From the NCBI GenBank assembly GCA_027061805.1, contig JAMOWA010000047.1, positions 1-64,000 on the forward strand: a DNA stretch of 64,000 nucleotides, written 5' to 3'. Numbering within the stretch: position 1 is the stretch's first letter; the number at the start of each line of letters is the position of its first letter. Below are positions 10,032 to 19,850 of the stretch, one piece after another. Under the pieces are notes generated by a model. It worked only from the letters and a program-made list of their open reading frames with translations, searched no databases and was not told the DNA's origin. The translations under genes and the position numbers were made by a program. Origin of the DNA: Thermoanaerobaculia bacterium (GTDB taxonomy: Bacteria; Acidobacteriota; Thermoanaerobaculia; Thermoanaerobaculales; Sulfomarinibacteraceae).

Positions 10032-10063
10032 GGAACGATTCTACCGGAGGCGGTGGCGTCCGG

Positions 10064-10069
10064 TACACT
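10064..10069 (+). promoter_or_regulatory. -10-like box TACACT, 6 nt before ATG
   Basis: TACACT-cgggca-ATG. Confidence 0.5.
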
Positions 10070-10075
10070 CGGGCA

Positions 10076-10708
10076 ATGAGGACTGTCGAGTGGGAACCGG
10101 GGACACCGGGCCTGGAACAGGTGCAGCGGATGCTGGAGATGGCCACGTCGCCCGGTGTCCTGGCGATCCGCTTCTCCGGACCGCGGGCCGGGAGCGGCTC
10201 CCTGCCGTGGCAGATCCTCGAGGCATGGACCCGCACCCGTGCGGTGACCGTCTCCGACCTGGCCGGGGACCCGGGGTTTCCCGCCCTGGAGGTGGCTCTC
10301 TGCGCCGACCTCGTGGTCCTCAGGAAGGGCGTGGCGCTCCGGCTCCCCGGCCGGGGGACCGTTCCTCCGGCCGGGCTCGTCTGGGCCGCCGGGAGGGCGG
10401 GCTCCCGGGCGCTTCGGCGGGTGCTGCTCGCGGACGGGGTGCTCGACGGGGAGGAGGTGGTGGATCTGGGGCTCGTCCATCGTCTCGTGGGCGCGGGGGA
10501 TCCCCTTCCGGTCCCCGATCCCCGTTCCGGGGCCGCGCTCACCACGGCCCGCGACCTAGTGCGGGCGGGGGCGTCGTGGGAGGGTTCGCTGGCGCTGGAG
10601 AGGGCGGCGTTCCGGCTGCTCTTCGCCCTGGGCCACCCCGAGGAGGGTGCGCGGGCCTTCCTGGAGCGGCGCGAACCCTGCTTCGGCCGGGAGGAACCGG
10701 AGGGGTGA
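10076..10708 (+). CDS. degenerate crotonase/enoyl-CoA hydratase-like protein
   Basis: FPALEVALCADLVVL..., ALRRVLLADGVLDGEEVVDLGLVHRLV resemble the crotonase core. Confidence 0.6.
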   Translation: MRTVEWEPGTPGLEQVQRMLEMATSPGVLAIRFSGPRAGSGSLPWQILEAWTRTRAVTVSDLAGDPGFPALEVALCADLVVLRKGVALRLPGRGTVPPAGLVWAAGRAGSRALRRVLLADGVLDGEEVVDLGLVHRLVGAGDPLPVPDPRSGAALTTARDLVRAGASWEGSLALERAAFRLLFALGHPEEGARAFLERREPCFGREEPEG

Positions 10709-10781
10709 CGGGTGTCCTGACGGTGGGGCTGCTACCCTGATGCGGCCTGCGGGCAGGACACGTGGGCCGGGAGGAGGGCGC

Positions 10782-11936
10782 ATGGATTTCGGGTGGAACG
10801 AGCAGCAGGAGATGGTGCGGGACATGGTCCGCTCCTTCGCGGAGGACCGGATCCTGCCGGGGGCCGCCGAGAGGGACAGGACCGGAGCGTTTCCCGCGGG
10901 GATTCTCGGGGAGATGGGAGAGCTGGGCCTTCTGGGCATGATGGTCCCCGAGGAGTACGGCGGCGCCGGGATGGACGTGCTGTCGTACCTCCTGGCTGTG
11001 GAGGAGCTGGCCCGGGCGGACGCCTCCATCGCGGTCACCATGACCGTGACCAACTCGGTGTGCTGCTGGCCCATCCTGCAGTACGGGACGGAGGAGCAGA
11101 AGCGGAAGTACCTCACGCCCCTGGCCTCCGGAGAGGTGCTGGGCGGATTCATGCTCACGGAGCCCCAGGCGGGGTCGGATGCGGCGGCCCTCAGGACGCG
11201 CTTCGTGGAGGACGGCGACCACTGGGTCCTCGAAGGGAGCAAGGCGTGGATCACCAACGCGGGGGTCGCGAAGTACTTCGTGTGCCTGGCCACCGAGGAT
11301 CCCGCGCTCAAGGCCCAGGGCATCTCGGCCTTCATCCTCGACGCGGACCAGCCGGGCGTGGTGGTCAACCGGCCCGAGGAGAAGATGGGGCTCCGGTCCT
11401 CCAAGACGGCCATGGTGACGCTGGAGGGGGCGCGGGTGCCCCGGGACGCCATGCTGGGCGCCCAGGGCAGCGGGTTCCGGCTGGCCCTGGCCACGCTGGA
11501 CCATTCACGGCTCGGCATCGCCGCGCAGGCCGTGGGCATCGCCCAGGCGGCGCTCGAGGAATCGCTCCGGTACGCCCGCGACCGCCAGCAGTTCGGCCGG
11601 CCCCTCTACAGGCACCAGGGGATCGCCTTCCGCCTCGCGGAGATGGACACCGAGCTGGCCGCGGCACGGGCGCTGCTCTGGAGTGCCGCCTGGGAGAGCA
11701 CCCGGCCGGGGCGCCACTCCAGGACCTCGGCCCGGGCGAAGCTCCACGCGTCGGAGATGTGCAACCGGATCGTGGCGTGGGCGGTCCAGATCCACGGCGG
11801 CTACGGCTTCTCGAAGGAGTACACCGTGGAGCGGCTCTACCGGGACGCGCGGGTCACCACGGTCTACGAGGGAACCTCCGAGGTCCAGAAGATCGTCATC
11901 TCGCGGGCGCTGCGGGAGGTGGCGGAAGGGCTGTGA
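10782..11936 (+). CDS. acyl-CoA dehydrogenase
   Basis: MLTEPQAGSDAAALRT, IHGGYGFSKEYTVERLYRDARVTTVYEGTSEVQKIVISR. Confidence 0.95.
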   Translation: MDFGWNEQQEMVRDMVRSFAEDRILPGAAERDRTGAFPAGILGEMGELGLLGMMVPEEYGGAGMDVLSYLLAVEELARADASIAVTMTVTNSVCCWPILQYGTEEQKRKYLTPLASGEVLGGFMLTEPQAGSDAAALRTRFVEDGDHWVLEGSKAWITNAGVAKYFVCLATEDPALKAQGISAFILDADQPGVVVNRPEEKMGLRSSKTAMVTLEGARVPRDAMLGAQGSGFRLALATLDHSRLGIAAQAVGIAQAALEESLRYARDRQQFGRPLYRHQGIAFRLAEMDTELAAARALLWSAAWESTRPGRHSRTSARAKLHASEMCNRIVAWAVQIHGGYGFSKEYTVERLYRDARVTTVYEGTSEVQKIVISRALREVAEGL

Positions 11937-11964
11937 CACCCCCGCGGCGTGCTAGGCTCTTGCG

Positions 11965-13806
11965 GTGAAGAGCTTCCTGCGCGTCCTGGGTGTGGCCCGG
12001 CGGCACATGGGCTGGCTGGTGGTGTCGCTGGTCAGCATGGTGCTGGTGGCCGCATCCACGGTCTTCGCCTACAACCTGATCCGGCCGCTCTACGACGAGG
12101 TGCTGTCCGGCAGGCCGGCAGCGAGCCAGGACCAGGCCTTCGAGACCCCCAAGCCTGGGCTCATCGGGAAGCTCGACCAGGTCTCCAACGACATCCAGAG
12201 GCGGCTCTCCCGGCTCGTGGGGCACGACCGCGGGACGGTGCTCCTGCTCGTGCTCATCGCCATCGTGATCAAGAACGTCTTCACCTTCGTCTCCAGGTAC
12301 GCCGTGGCCCAGCTGGGCATGTCCACCATCCGCGACCTCCGGGACCGGATCTTCGACGCCCTCCTGGTGCAGAGCCCGCGCTTCTTCCACGAGATCCCCT
12401 CGGGTGTGCTCATCTCGAGGGTGGTGAACGACGTCAGGATGATCCACGAGGCCCTGGCGGAGCGGTTCGGGGACCTCCTGCAGGACACGCTCACGGTGAT
12501 CCTCCTGCTCGTCTACGTCTTCTCCCTCAACTTCAAGCTGGCCCTCGCGACACTGGTGCTGGCGCCGGTGCTGCTCGCGCCCGTGGTGCACTTCTCCCGG
12601 AGACTCCGCAAGAGGTCGCGCCAGTCCCAGGAGAGGATGGGCGACCTCACGGCCATCCTGGACGAGACCATCAAGGGCATCCGGGTGGTCCAGGCGTTCG
12701 GGATGGAGGCCTTCGAGGCCCGGAAGTTCCGCCAGGCCACCCACAGGCACTACTGGGCCAACCTCAAGGCCCGCGCCATCCAGGCCGCCAACGCTCCGGT
12801 GATGGAGATCGTGGGGGCGGTGGGGGCCCTGGCGCTCATCGGGTACGCCTCCGGTCAGATCGCCCGGGGCACCATGACGCTGGGCGATTTCTCGGCGTTC
12901 CTCCTGGCGGTCTACGGTGCGTACAACCCCGTCAAGCGGCTCAACAAGTTCAACCTGGCCCTCCAGCAGGCCGAGGTGGCCGCCCGGCGGGTCTTCGAGA
13001 TCATCGACGCCCCCGTGGAGGTGACGGACAGGCCCGGGGCCGTGGAGCTCGAGGGGGTGGGGGAGGGGATCCGGTTCGACCACGTCTGGTTCGCCTACGA
13101 GGACGAGGAGTGGGTGCTCCGTGACCTGGACCTGCTGATCCCCTCGGGGAACACGGTGGCGCTGGTGGGGCCCTCCGGGGCCGGCAAGACCACGGTGGCG
13201 CAGCTGGTGCCGCGGTTCTGGGACGTGCAGGGGGGCGCGGTCAGGGTGGGGGGCCGGGACGTGCGGGAGGTGACGCTCGAGAGCCTGCGCGCCCACATCG
13301 GCCTGGTGACCCAGGAGACCGTGCTGTTCAACGACACCGTCCGCGCCAACATCGCCTTCGGCCGGGACGACGCGGACCAGGAGGCCATCGAGGCCGCCGC
13401 ACGCTCGGCCTTCGCCCACGAGTTCATCATGGAGCTCCCGCAGGGGTACGACACCGTCATCGGTGAGGGTGGCCTCAAGCTCTCGGGAGGGCAGCGCCAG
13501 CGGCTGGCCATCGCCCGGGCGCTCTTCAAGGACCCGCCCATCCTGATCCTGGACGAGGCCACCTCGGCCCTGGACACCGAATCCGAGCTCCTGGTGCAGC
13601 GGGCCCTGGAGAACCTCATGGTGGGCCGGACCACGCTGGTCATCGCCCACCGCCTGTCCACGGTCCGGAACGCGGACCTCATCGTGGTGCTGGAGGGCGG
13701 CCGGATCGTGGAGCAGGGGACCCATGCCGAGCTGCTGGGGGCGGACGGGACCTACGCCAGGCTGGTCTCCATGCAGGCGCTCTCCGGTGGCATGGAGGAC
13801 GCATGA
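11965..13806 (+). CDS. ABC transporter with fused TMD-NBD, MsbA-like exporter
   Basis: GPSGAGKTTVAQL, LSGGQRQRLAIARAL, ILDEATSALD; GTG start. Confidence 0.93.
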   Translation: MKSFLRVLGVARRHMGWLVVSLVSMVLVAASTVFAYNLIRPLYDEVLSGRPAASQDQAFETPKPGLIGKLDQVSNDIQRRLSRLVGHDRGTVLLLVLIAIVIKNVFTFVSRYAVAQLGMSTIRDLRDRIFDALLVQSPRFFHEIPSGVLISRVVNDVRMIHEALAERFGDLLQDTLTVILLLVYVFSLNFKLALATLVLAPVLLAPVVHFSRRLRKRSRQSQERMGDLTAILDETIKGIRVVQAFGMEAFEARKFRQATHRHYWANLKARAIQAANAPVMEIVGAVGALALIGYASGQIARGTMTLGDFSAFLLAVYGAYNPVKRLNKFNLALQQAEVAARRVFEIIDAPVEVTDRPGAVELEGVGEGIRFDHVWFAYEDEEWVLRDLDLLIPSGNTVALVGPSGAGKTTVAQLVPRFWDVQGGAVRVGGRDVREVTLESLRAHIGLVTQETVLFNDTVRANIAFGRDDADQEAIEAAARSAFAHEFIMELPQGYDTVIGEGGLKLSGGQRQRLAIARALFKDPPILILDEATSALDTESELLVQRALENLMVGRTTLVIAHRLSTVRNADLIVVLEGGRIVEQGTHAELLGADGTYARLVSMQALSGGMEDA

Positions 13807-14696
13807 GCATTTCCAGCATGACGGGGTTCGGCAGGGCGCGCGGGGTGCTCTCGGACCGTCTGTCCGCCGCCGTCGTCGTACGGTCCGTCAACCACCGCTA
13901 CCTGGACATCCAGACCCGGACGAGCCTGCGGGAGGAGCTCCCCGAGGTGGAGGCACTGGTGCGAAGGTGCATCGCAGCCAGGGTCCGGAGGGGGCGGGTG
14001 GTGGCCCAGATCAACCTGGAGCGGACCGCTCCCCCGGAGTCCTCGCTGGTGGTGGACACGGACGGGATCCTGAAGCTGGTGCGGACACTCCGGACTCTCG
14101 GGGGAGAGGCCGGGGCTGGCGGGGTGGGTGTGGCGGAGGTCCTCGGGGTGCCGGGGCTGGTGACGGTCCAGTCGGCGGAGACGATCCTGGACAGGGACGA
14201 GCTCGACGCTCTCGAGACGGTCGTCACCCGGGCCGTGAACTCCATGGTGGAGGCCAGGCTGGCCGAGGGGGCGGCCCTGGTCACGCAGATCCGCGGGGAG
14301 CTCGGGGAGCTCGACCGCTTCCTGGACTGGCTGGAGCCGGAGCTCCGGGGGCTGAGGGAACGGCTCCTCCAGAGGATCCGTGAGCGCCTGGAGGATCTCC
14401 TCGGGAAGGACGGGGACCTGGACGAGAGCCGTCTCGTGCAGGAGGCGGCGCTCCTGGCCGACCGCTCGGACGTGGCGGAGGAGATGGTCCGGCTGCGCGA
14501 GCACCTGAGCCAGTTCCGGCGCCGACTCGAGGCCGGTGGCGTGGTGGGCCGGGCCCTGGACTTCCTGTGCCAGGAGATCCACCGCGAGCTCAATACCCTG
14601 GGCTCCAAGACCCGGGAGGGGTTCGTGGTGGAGCGGCTCGTGGACGCCAAGACGGCCACCGAGCGCATCCGGGAGCAGGTGCAGAACCTGGAGTGA
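13803..14696 (+). CDS. yicC: YicC/YloC family endoribonuclease
   Basis: SSMTGFGRARG, VRSVNHRYLDI, GRALDFLCQEIHRELNTLGSK. Confidence 0.93.
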   Translation: MSISSMTGFGRARGVLSDRLSAAVVVRSVNHRYLDIQTRTSLREELPEVEALVRRCIAARVRRGRVVAQINLERTAPPESSLVVDTDGILKLVRTLRTLGGEAGAGGVGVAEVLGVPGLVTVQSAETILDRDELDALETVVTRAVNSMVEARLAEGAALVTQIRGELGELDRFLDWLEPELRGLRERLLQRIRERLEDLLGKDGDLDESRLVQEAALLADRSDVAEEMVRLREHLSQFRRRLEAGGVVGRALDFLCQEIHRELNTLGSKTREGFVVERLVDAKTATERIREQVQNLE

Positions 14697-14805
14697 GGCT
14701 CCAGACGGTGCTGCGGGGACGGAAGGAACCGGGTTCCGGAGGGCACCCGCTCCTGACGTGGAGCAGCGCAGGGGACGACGACCTTCTGTTACGATACTGG
14801 ACGCG

Positions 14806-15069
14806 ATGATCTCGAGAAGCCGCCACGCCGCCGTGGTTCTCATGCTGGTCCTTGCGGGTACCGCGGGGTGTGGCCGGCACAGCGCCGATCCCCCGACACT
14901 GTACGTGGTGGCGAGGGCGGGCCCACTGGCCCGGGACCCGCTCGCGACCTTCGACGAGTCCGGCGCCGTGGTCTTCGTCAACGTCTTCGACCAGGTGGTC
15001 CGGTACCCCCCGGGGCCGGGTGACCGCCGGGGGGTCATCGAGCTCGACAGGGTGAGGATCCCGAGGTGA
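14806..15069 (+). CDS. short putative lipoprotein (87 aa) resembling the N-terminus of a periplasmic solute-binding protein
   Basis: VLMLVLAGTAGC lipobox-like; TLYVVARAGPLARDPLATFDESGAVVFVNVFDQVV; overlaps next start (GTGA). Confidence 0.5.
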   Translation: MISRSRHAAVVLMLVLAGTAGCGRHSADPPTLYVVARAGPLARDPLATFDESGAVVFVNVFDQVVRYPPGPGDRRGVIELDRVRIPR

Positions 15070-16670
15070 CCCGGCGGCGGCCACTCCAGCGGCGGATCGT
15101 CCGGTACATCGTGTTCGCGGTGGTGGTGAGCCTCGGAGCGAGCGCGGGCGTCCTGGTGATCTCCAAGCAGAGGTCGCTCATACGGTCCATGGAGGACTCC
15201 GCCACGATGTTCTCGGCCATGATGAGCCTTCCACTGGCTGAGGACGTGGCGGTCTACCGGGACACCGGCCACCATCTCCTTCAGCAGCAGGTGGCTCGCC
15301 TGGCCCGGCTCAACAGGGACCTCGTCCGGATCCGTGTGGTGGACGTTCGGGGGAAGCTGGCCATGGATGCCATCATCGGCGAGGATGACATCACGGTGAG
15401 GGTCTACCCCTCGGGAGAGGCTCCCAGGATGACAGACGGCTCGATTCCCATCGAGGCGGTGGAGGGGGTGGAGGTGGTGGCGGGTCCCATCAGGACCTCC
15501 GCCGGCAGGCGGCTCTTCCGGGTCGTGGCCCCGGCGGTGGAGGAGTGGGGCCGGCACACCTACTCCCTCGTGGCGGACTTCAGCTACGCCAGGATCAACA
15601 CCGAGCTGATCCGGACTGCTCTCGTCACGTTCTTCTTCATCGGTGTCGGGCTCGTCATCGCGTACGCCGTGTCGGTGCTCCTGGCGCGGACCATCACCCA
15701 GAACATCGAGAAGCTTCACGAGGGTGTCCAGCGCATGGCGGCCAACCGCCTCGGGGAGCGGGTATCCCTCGATTCCGAGGACGAGATCCAGGACCTGGCC
15801 GACTCGTTCAACGCCATGGCAGACCGTCTCCACGCCTCCATCGCGGCCCTGCAGGAGGCGTACACGAGGCTGGAATCTCTGGACCAGGCCAAGAGAAACC
15901 TCCTGGCCAACGTCTCCCACGAGCTCAAGACCCCCCTGACGGCCATCCGCGGCTACGTGGAGCTGCTCGCCGAGGGAAAGCTGGCCGAGCTGACACCCCA
16001 GGGTGTGCGGGCCATGGAGGTGTGCCAGAAGAACGTGCTCCGGCTCTCGATGCGGGTGGAGGAGCTCGTGGAGCTGGCCCGACTCGACCGGGAAGACATG
16101 CTGGTGGTCATGAGGCCGCTGGAGATCGCCTCCATGCTCGAGGGCATCGTGGAGACGGTCTGGCCGAGGCTGGAGGAGAAGGACCAGGCCTGCTCGGTGA
16201 GCCTCCAGCCGGGTCTTCCCGAGGTCGAGGGCAGTCAGGAGCACCTGGAGCGGGTGTTCCTGAACCTCGTGGACAACGCCATCAAGTTCACCCCCTCCGG
16301 GGGATTCATCACGATTTCGGCCGAGGTCGCCGGGCGGGGAGGGCGCACGGGCGTCCAGGTCTGCGTGGCCGACACGGGGGTGGGGATCCCCGAGGACGAG
16401 CTGCCCTCGATCTTCGACAGGTTCTTCCAGGTGGACCAGTCCTCGCGGCGGCGTTTCGGCGGCATGGGGCTCGGCCTGGCACTCGCCCACAGGGCCGTTG
16501 AGCTTCACCACGGTGAGATCTGGGTCCAGAGCAGGGTGGGCGAGGGGTCCTCGTTCTTTGTCTGGCTTCCGGTGAAGGAGCAGGAGGAGAGTCGGTCTTC
16601 CGGCGCCGGTCCGGAGGTGCTCTCCTCTGATAGACTGGACCCGGAATTCCGGGGAGGAGCTGAAGCGTGA
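15066..16670 (+). CDS. HAMP-domain sensor histidine kinase
   Basis: NVSHELKTPLTAIRGYVELL, LNLVDNAIKFTPSGG, DTGVGIPEDELPSIFDRFFQVD. Confidence 0.95.
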   Translation: MTRRRPLQRRIVRYIVFAVVVSLGASAGVLVISKQRSLIRSMEDSATMFSAMMSLPLAEDVAVYRDTGHHLLQQQVARLARLNRDLVRIRVVDVRGKLAMDAIIGEDDITVRVYPSGEAPRMTDGSIPIEAVEGVEVVAGPIRTSAGRRLFRVVAPAVEEWGRHTYSLVADFSYARINTELIRTALVTFFFIGVGLVIAYAVSVLLARTITQNIEKLHEGVQRMAANRLGERVSLDSEDEIQDLADSFNAMADRLHASIAALQEAYTRLESLDQAKRNLLANVSHELKTPLTAIRGYVELLAEGKLAELTPQGVRAMEVCQKNVLRLSMRVEELVELARLDREDMLVVMRPLEIASMLEGIVETVWPRLEEKDQACSVSLQPGLPEVEGSQEHLERVFLNLVDNAIKFTPSGGFITISAEVAGRGGRTGVQVCVADTGVGIPEDELPSIFDRFFQVDQSSRRRFGGMGLGLALAHRAVELHHGEIWVQSRVGEGSSFFVWLPVKEQEESRSSGAGPEVLSSDRLDPEFRGGAEA

Positions 16671-17056
16671 GCCGGATATTCGTGGTCGATGACGAGCCGG
16701 ACGTGGTGGAGCTCCTGGAGACGGTGCTCGGAATCGAGGGGTTCACGGTGGAGGTGGCCACCGAGGGCAGGACCGCGCTGGCGAAGATCCTCGCTGACCC
16801 TCCCGACCTGCTGATCCTGGACCTGATGATGCCCGACCTCGATGGCATGGAGCTCCTGAAGCTCCTGCGGCTGGATCCCAGGGGCCTGAAGATCCCCGTG
16901 CTGATCGTCTCGGCCCGGACGGGGCAGCATGACCAGATTGCGAGCCTCCAGATGGGCGCCAACGCATACATCTGCAAGCCCTTCTCCAACAAGGAACTGA
17001 TTTCCCAGATCCGGCAGCTCCTGGGCGAGGCGTCTCCGAGCCGCACCGATGGCTAG
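16667..17056 (+). CDS. single-domain (REC only) response regulator
   Basis: IFVVDDEPDVVELLETVLGIEGF, LILDLMMPDLDGMELLKLL, SARTG, CKPFSNKEL. Confidence 0.95.
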   Translation: MSRIFVVDDEPDVVELLETVLGIEGFTVEVATEGRTALAKILADPPDLLILDLMMPDLDGMELLKLLRLDPRGLKIPVLIVSARTGQHDQIASLQMGANAYICKPFSNKELISQIRQLLGEASPSRTDG

Positions 17057-18314
17057 GAAGCGCGCCGATACCGGAGAGCTGGAGCTTCAGACCCAGCTGC
17101 TCCAGTACCGGGCGAGCCTGTTCGATCCCGAGACCCAGCTGCCCACCCTGGCCGCCGTGCTGGACGAGGTCCGCCGCATGCTCAACGAGCAGAGCGGGAT
17201 CCAGGTGCTCATCCTGCAGATCGAGCAGGAGCAGAGCCTGGAGTCCACGGTGGGCTGGGAACGGTACGACAGCCTGTTGCGCTTCGTGGCCGAGTACCTC
17301 AAGGAGAGCCTCGTGGGGAGCCGTGGTGTCTCCAGCATCCTGTGCCAGGAGCGGGTGCGGGGGGACAGGTTCCTGGTGTTCCTGCCCGACCGGCGGCACG
17401 CCGCCCACCTGATGGAGCTTCTCGCAACACCGCTGGAGGTCCGCGGCAAGGAGCCCGACGAGGTGTGCACCATCGCGCTGCGGATCGGCCAGGGCGACAT
17501 CCGCGTCCGGCCCACCGTCCGGATCGAGCGGTGCATCTACGACGGGATCCTCCAGGCGGAACGCGACTTCGACCGGCGGCGGGAGGAGCAGGACCTGGGG
17601 CGTCTCCGGGAGCTCCATGCGGTGCTCCGCGACCGGAACGTGACCTCGCTCTTCCAGCCCATCTTCAGGTTGCCGCAGCGGACCGTCGTGGGGTTCGAGG
17701 CGCTGTCCCGGGGGCCGAAGGGGACCTACCTGGAACCGGCCGAAAACCTCCTCGGCTTCGCGGAGCGCTCCGGCATGCTGGGGGAGCTGGAGGCCCTGTG
17801 CGTGGAGAAGGCCCTGTCCAACGCCCACCGCCTCCCGCTGGGCTCCACGGTGTTCCTGAACCTCTCGTACCGCGGCCTCGAGTACGTGGAGGGCGAGAAG
17901 GACGGGCTCGCCCAGATGGTGCGGCAGGCGGGGTGGTCGCCCAGGGAGTGCGTGCTGGAGATCACCGAGCACACCTACTCGGAGGACCCCGAACGGATCA
18001 CGCAGCGCGTGCTCAACCTGAGGCAGCAGGGCTTCCGGGTGGCCATCGACGACATGGGGACCGGGTACAGCTCGCTGAACACGCTGGCCGAGCTCCGCCC
18101 CGACTACATCAAGCTGGACCACATGCTGGTCCGGGGCGTGGCCACGGAGCCCATCAAGAGGAACCTCGTCTCGGCCATCACCGGGTTCGCGAGGACCAGC
18201 CAGGCCCTGGTGATCGCCGAGGGCGTCGAGCGGCAGGAGGAGGTCACCGCGCTCCTGGACCTGGGCATCTTCCTGCTGCAGGGCTACTACTTCGGCCGGC
18301 CCGCCCCCGTCTGA
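17049..18314 (+). CDS. EAL-domain protein with degenerate GGDEF-like N-terminal domain
   Basis: EAL set: VVGFEALSR, CVLEITEHTY, AIDDMGTGYSS, YIKLDHMLV, IAEGVERQEE, LLQGYYFGRP; N-term FDPETQLPTLAAVLDEVR...RVRGDRFLVFLP. Confidence 0.9.
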   Translation: MARKRADTGELELQTQLLQYRASLFDPETQLPTLAAVLDEVRRMLNEQSGIQVLILQIEQEQSLESTVGWERYDSLLRFVAEYLKESLVGSRGVSSILCQERVRGDRFLVFLPDRRHAAHLMELLATPLEVRGKEPDEVCTIALRIGQGDIRVRPTVRIERCIYDGILQAERDFDRRREEQDLGRLRELHAVLRDRNVTSLFQPIFRLPQRTVVGFEALSRGPKGTYLEPAENLLGFAERSGMLGELEALCVEKALSNAHRLPLGSTVFLNLSYRGLEYVEGEKDGLAQMVRQAGWSPRECVLEITEHTYSEDPERITQRVLNLRQQGFRVAIDDMGTGYSSLNTLAELRPDYIKLDHMLVRGVATEPIKRNLVSAITGFARTSQALVIAEGVERQEEVTALLDLGIFLLQGYYFGRPAPV

Positions 18315-18405
18315 TCCCTTCGCATCGCCTGGAAGGGGGGCGTGCCGGCTCCACCCGTTCCCCGGCTCCCCTGTGTCCCCGCCCCCCTGCTCCCCGGCCC
18401 TGCTC

Positions 18406-18434
18406 TTGACGTAAAGGCCAGCATGGCCTAATCT
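18406..18434 (+). promoter_or_regulatory. sigma70-type promoter of ffh: TTGACG-N17-TAATCT with AGGCC/GGCCT inverted repeat in the spacer
   Basis: cTTGACGtaaaggccagcatggccTAATCTttcgctcctATG. Confidence 0.7.
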
Positions 18435-18443
18435 TTCGCTCCT

Positions 18444-19790
18444 ATGCTGGAAGGGCTGCAGGACCGGCTCGGGCGCGTCATGAAGACGCTGCGCGGTGAG
18501 GGGCACCTCACCGAGTACCACCTGGACACCGCGCTTCGCGAGATCCGTCTCGCGCTGCTGGAAGCCGATGTCAACGTGGAGGTGGTGCGCGACTTCACGG
18601 AGCGCGTTCGCGAGCGTGCGCTGGGCAAGGAGGTGCTCACCTCGGTGACCCCCGCCCAGATGGTGGCGAAGATCGTCCACGAGGAGCTCGTCCGCCTTCT
18701 GGGCGGCGAGACCACGGAGCTCAGCTTCAAGGGACGTCCCGCGGTGGTGATGCTGGTGGGGCTCCAGGGCTCGGGAAAGACCACCACGGCGGCCAAGATG
18801 GCGAGGTGGATCCGGGACAGGAAGGGGCTCTTCCCCCTGCTCGTGCCCGCGGACACCTCCAGGCCCGCTGCACGGGAGCAGCTCCTGGTCCTCGGGAAGC
18901 AGGCCAACATCCCCACCGTGGACACCCGGGACATGGACGATCCCGAGGCCATCGCGAGGCGGGGCCTCCGCGAGGCGTCCATCAAGGGCTACCAGGTGCT
19001 GATCTTCGACACCGCCGGGCGCCTGCACGTGGACGACGAGCTCATGGGGCAGCTGCTCCGGCTCAAGGAGATCCTGAAGCCCCAGCACATCCTGTTCGTG
19101 GCCGACGCCATGACGGGGCAGGATGCGGTCCGCTCCGCCCGGGCGTTCCACGAGAAGCTCGATGTGAGCGGCGTGATCCTCACCAAGCTGGACGGCGACG
19201 CCCGGGGTGGTGCGGCCCTCTCCGTCCGGGAGGTGGTGGGCCGGCCCATCGTCTTCGCGGGTGTGGGCGAGAGGATCGACGCCCTGGAGCAGTTCCACCC
19301 GGACCGCATGGCCGGCCGGATCCTGGGGATGGGCGACGTGCTCACCCTGGTGGAGAAGGCCCAGGAGGTGGTGGACGAGAAGAAGGCCCGCCGCCTGGAA
19401 GCGAAGCTCAAGAAGAACAAGTTCGATCTCGAGGACCTGAGGGACCAGCTCCGGAGCGTCCGCAAGATGGGACCGCTCCAGCAGGTCATGGAGATGATCC
19501 CCGGCATGTCCGGGGCCATGCCGGGCGGGGGCGTGGCGGAGGGCCAGGAGAGGCAGCTCCGGCGCATGGAGGCGATCATCTGTTCCATGACGCCGAAGGA
19601 GCGCCGACACCCGCAGATCCTCAATGGCTCGAGGAAGAAACGGATCGCCAGGGGCTCCGGGACCAGCGTGGAGGAGGTGAACCGCCTCTTGCGCCAGTTC
19701 GGTCAGATGCGTAAGCTGATGAAGCGGCTTGGCAAGGCCGACCCCCGGTCGCTCAAGCGGCAGCTGGGGATCCGACAGTCCGGCAGGTAG
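18444..19790 (+). CDS. ffh: signal recognition particle protein Ffh
   Basis: GLQGSGKTTTAAKMA, DTAGRLHVDDELM, MTPKERRHPQILNGSRKKRIARGSGTSVEEVNRLLRQF. Confidence 0.97.
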   Translation: MLEGLQDRLGRVMKTLRGEGHLTEYHLDTALREIRLALLEADVNVEVVRDFTERVRERALGKEVLTSVTPAQMVAKIVHEELVRLLGGETTELSFKGRPAVVMLVGLQGSGKTTTAAKMARWIRDRKGLFPLLVPADTSRPAAREQLLVLGKQANIPTVDTRDMDDPEAIARRGLREASIKGYQVLIFDTAGRLHVDDELMGQLLRLKEILKPQHILFVADAMTGQDAVRSARAFHEKLDVSGVILTKLDGDARGGAALSVREVVGRPIVFAGVGERIDALEQFHPDRMAGRILGMGDVLTLVEKAQEVVDEKKARRLEAKLKKNKFDLEDLRDQLRSVRKMGPLQQVMEMIPGMSGAMPGGGVAEGQERQLRRMEAIICSMTPKERRHPQILNGSRKKRIARGSGTSVEEVNRLLRQFGQMRKLMKRLGKADPRSLKRQLGIRQSGR

Positions 19791-19850
19791 AACAACGTTG
19801 ACCACGCGAGCGGCGACCCCGTTCATGTTGCACAGAGGAGGAAAGAACAG

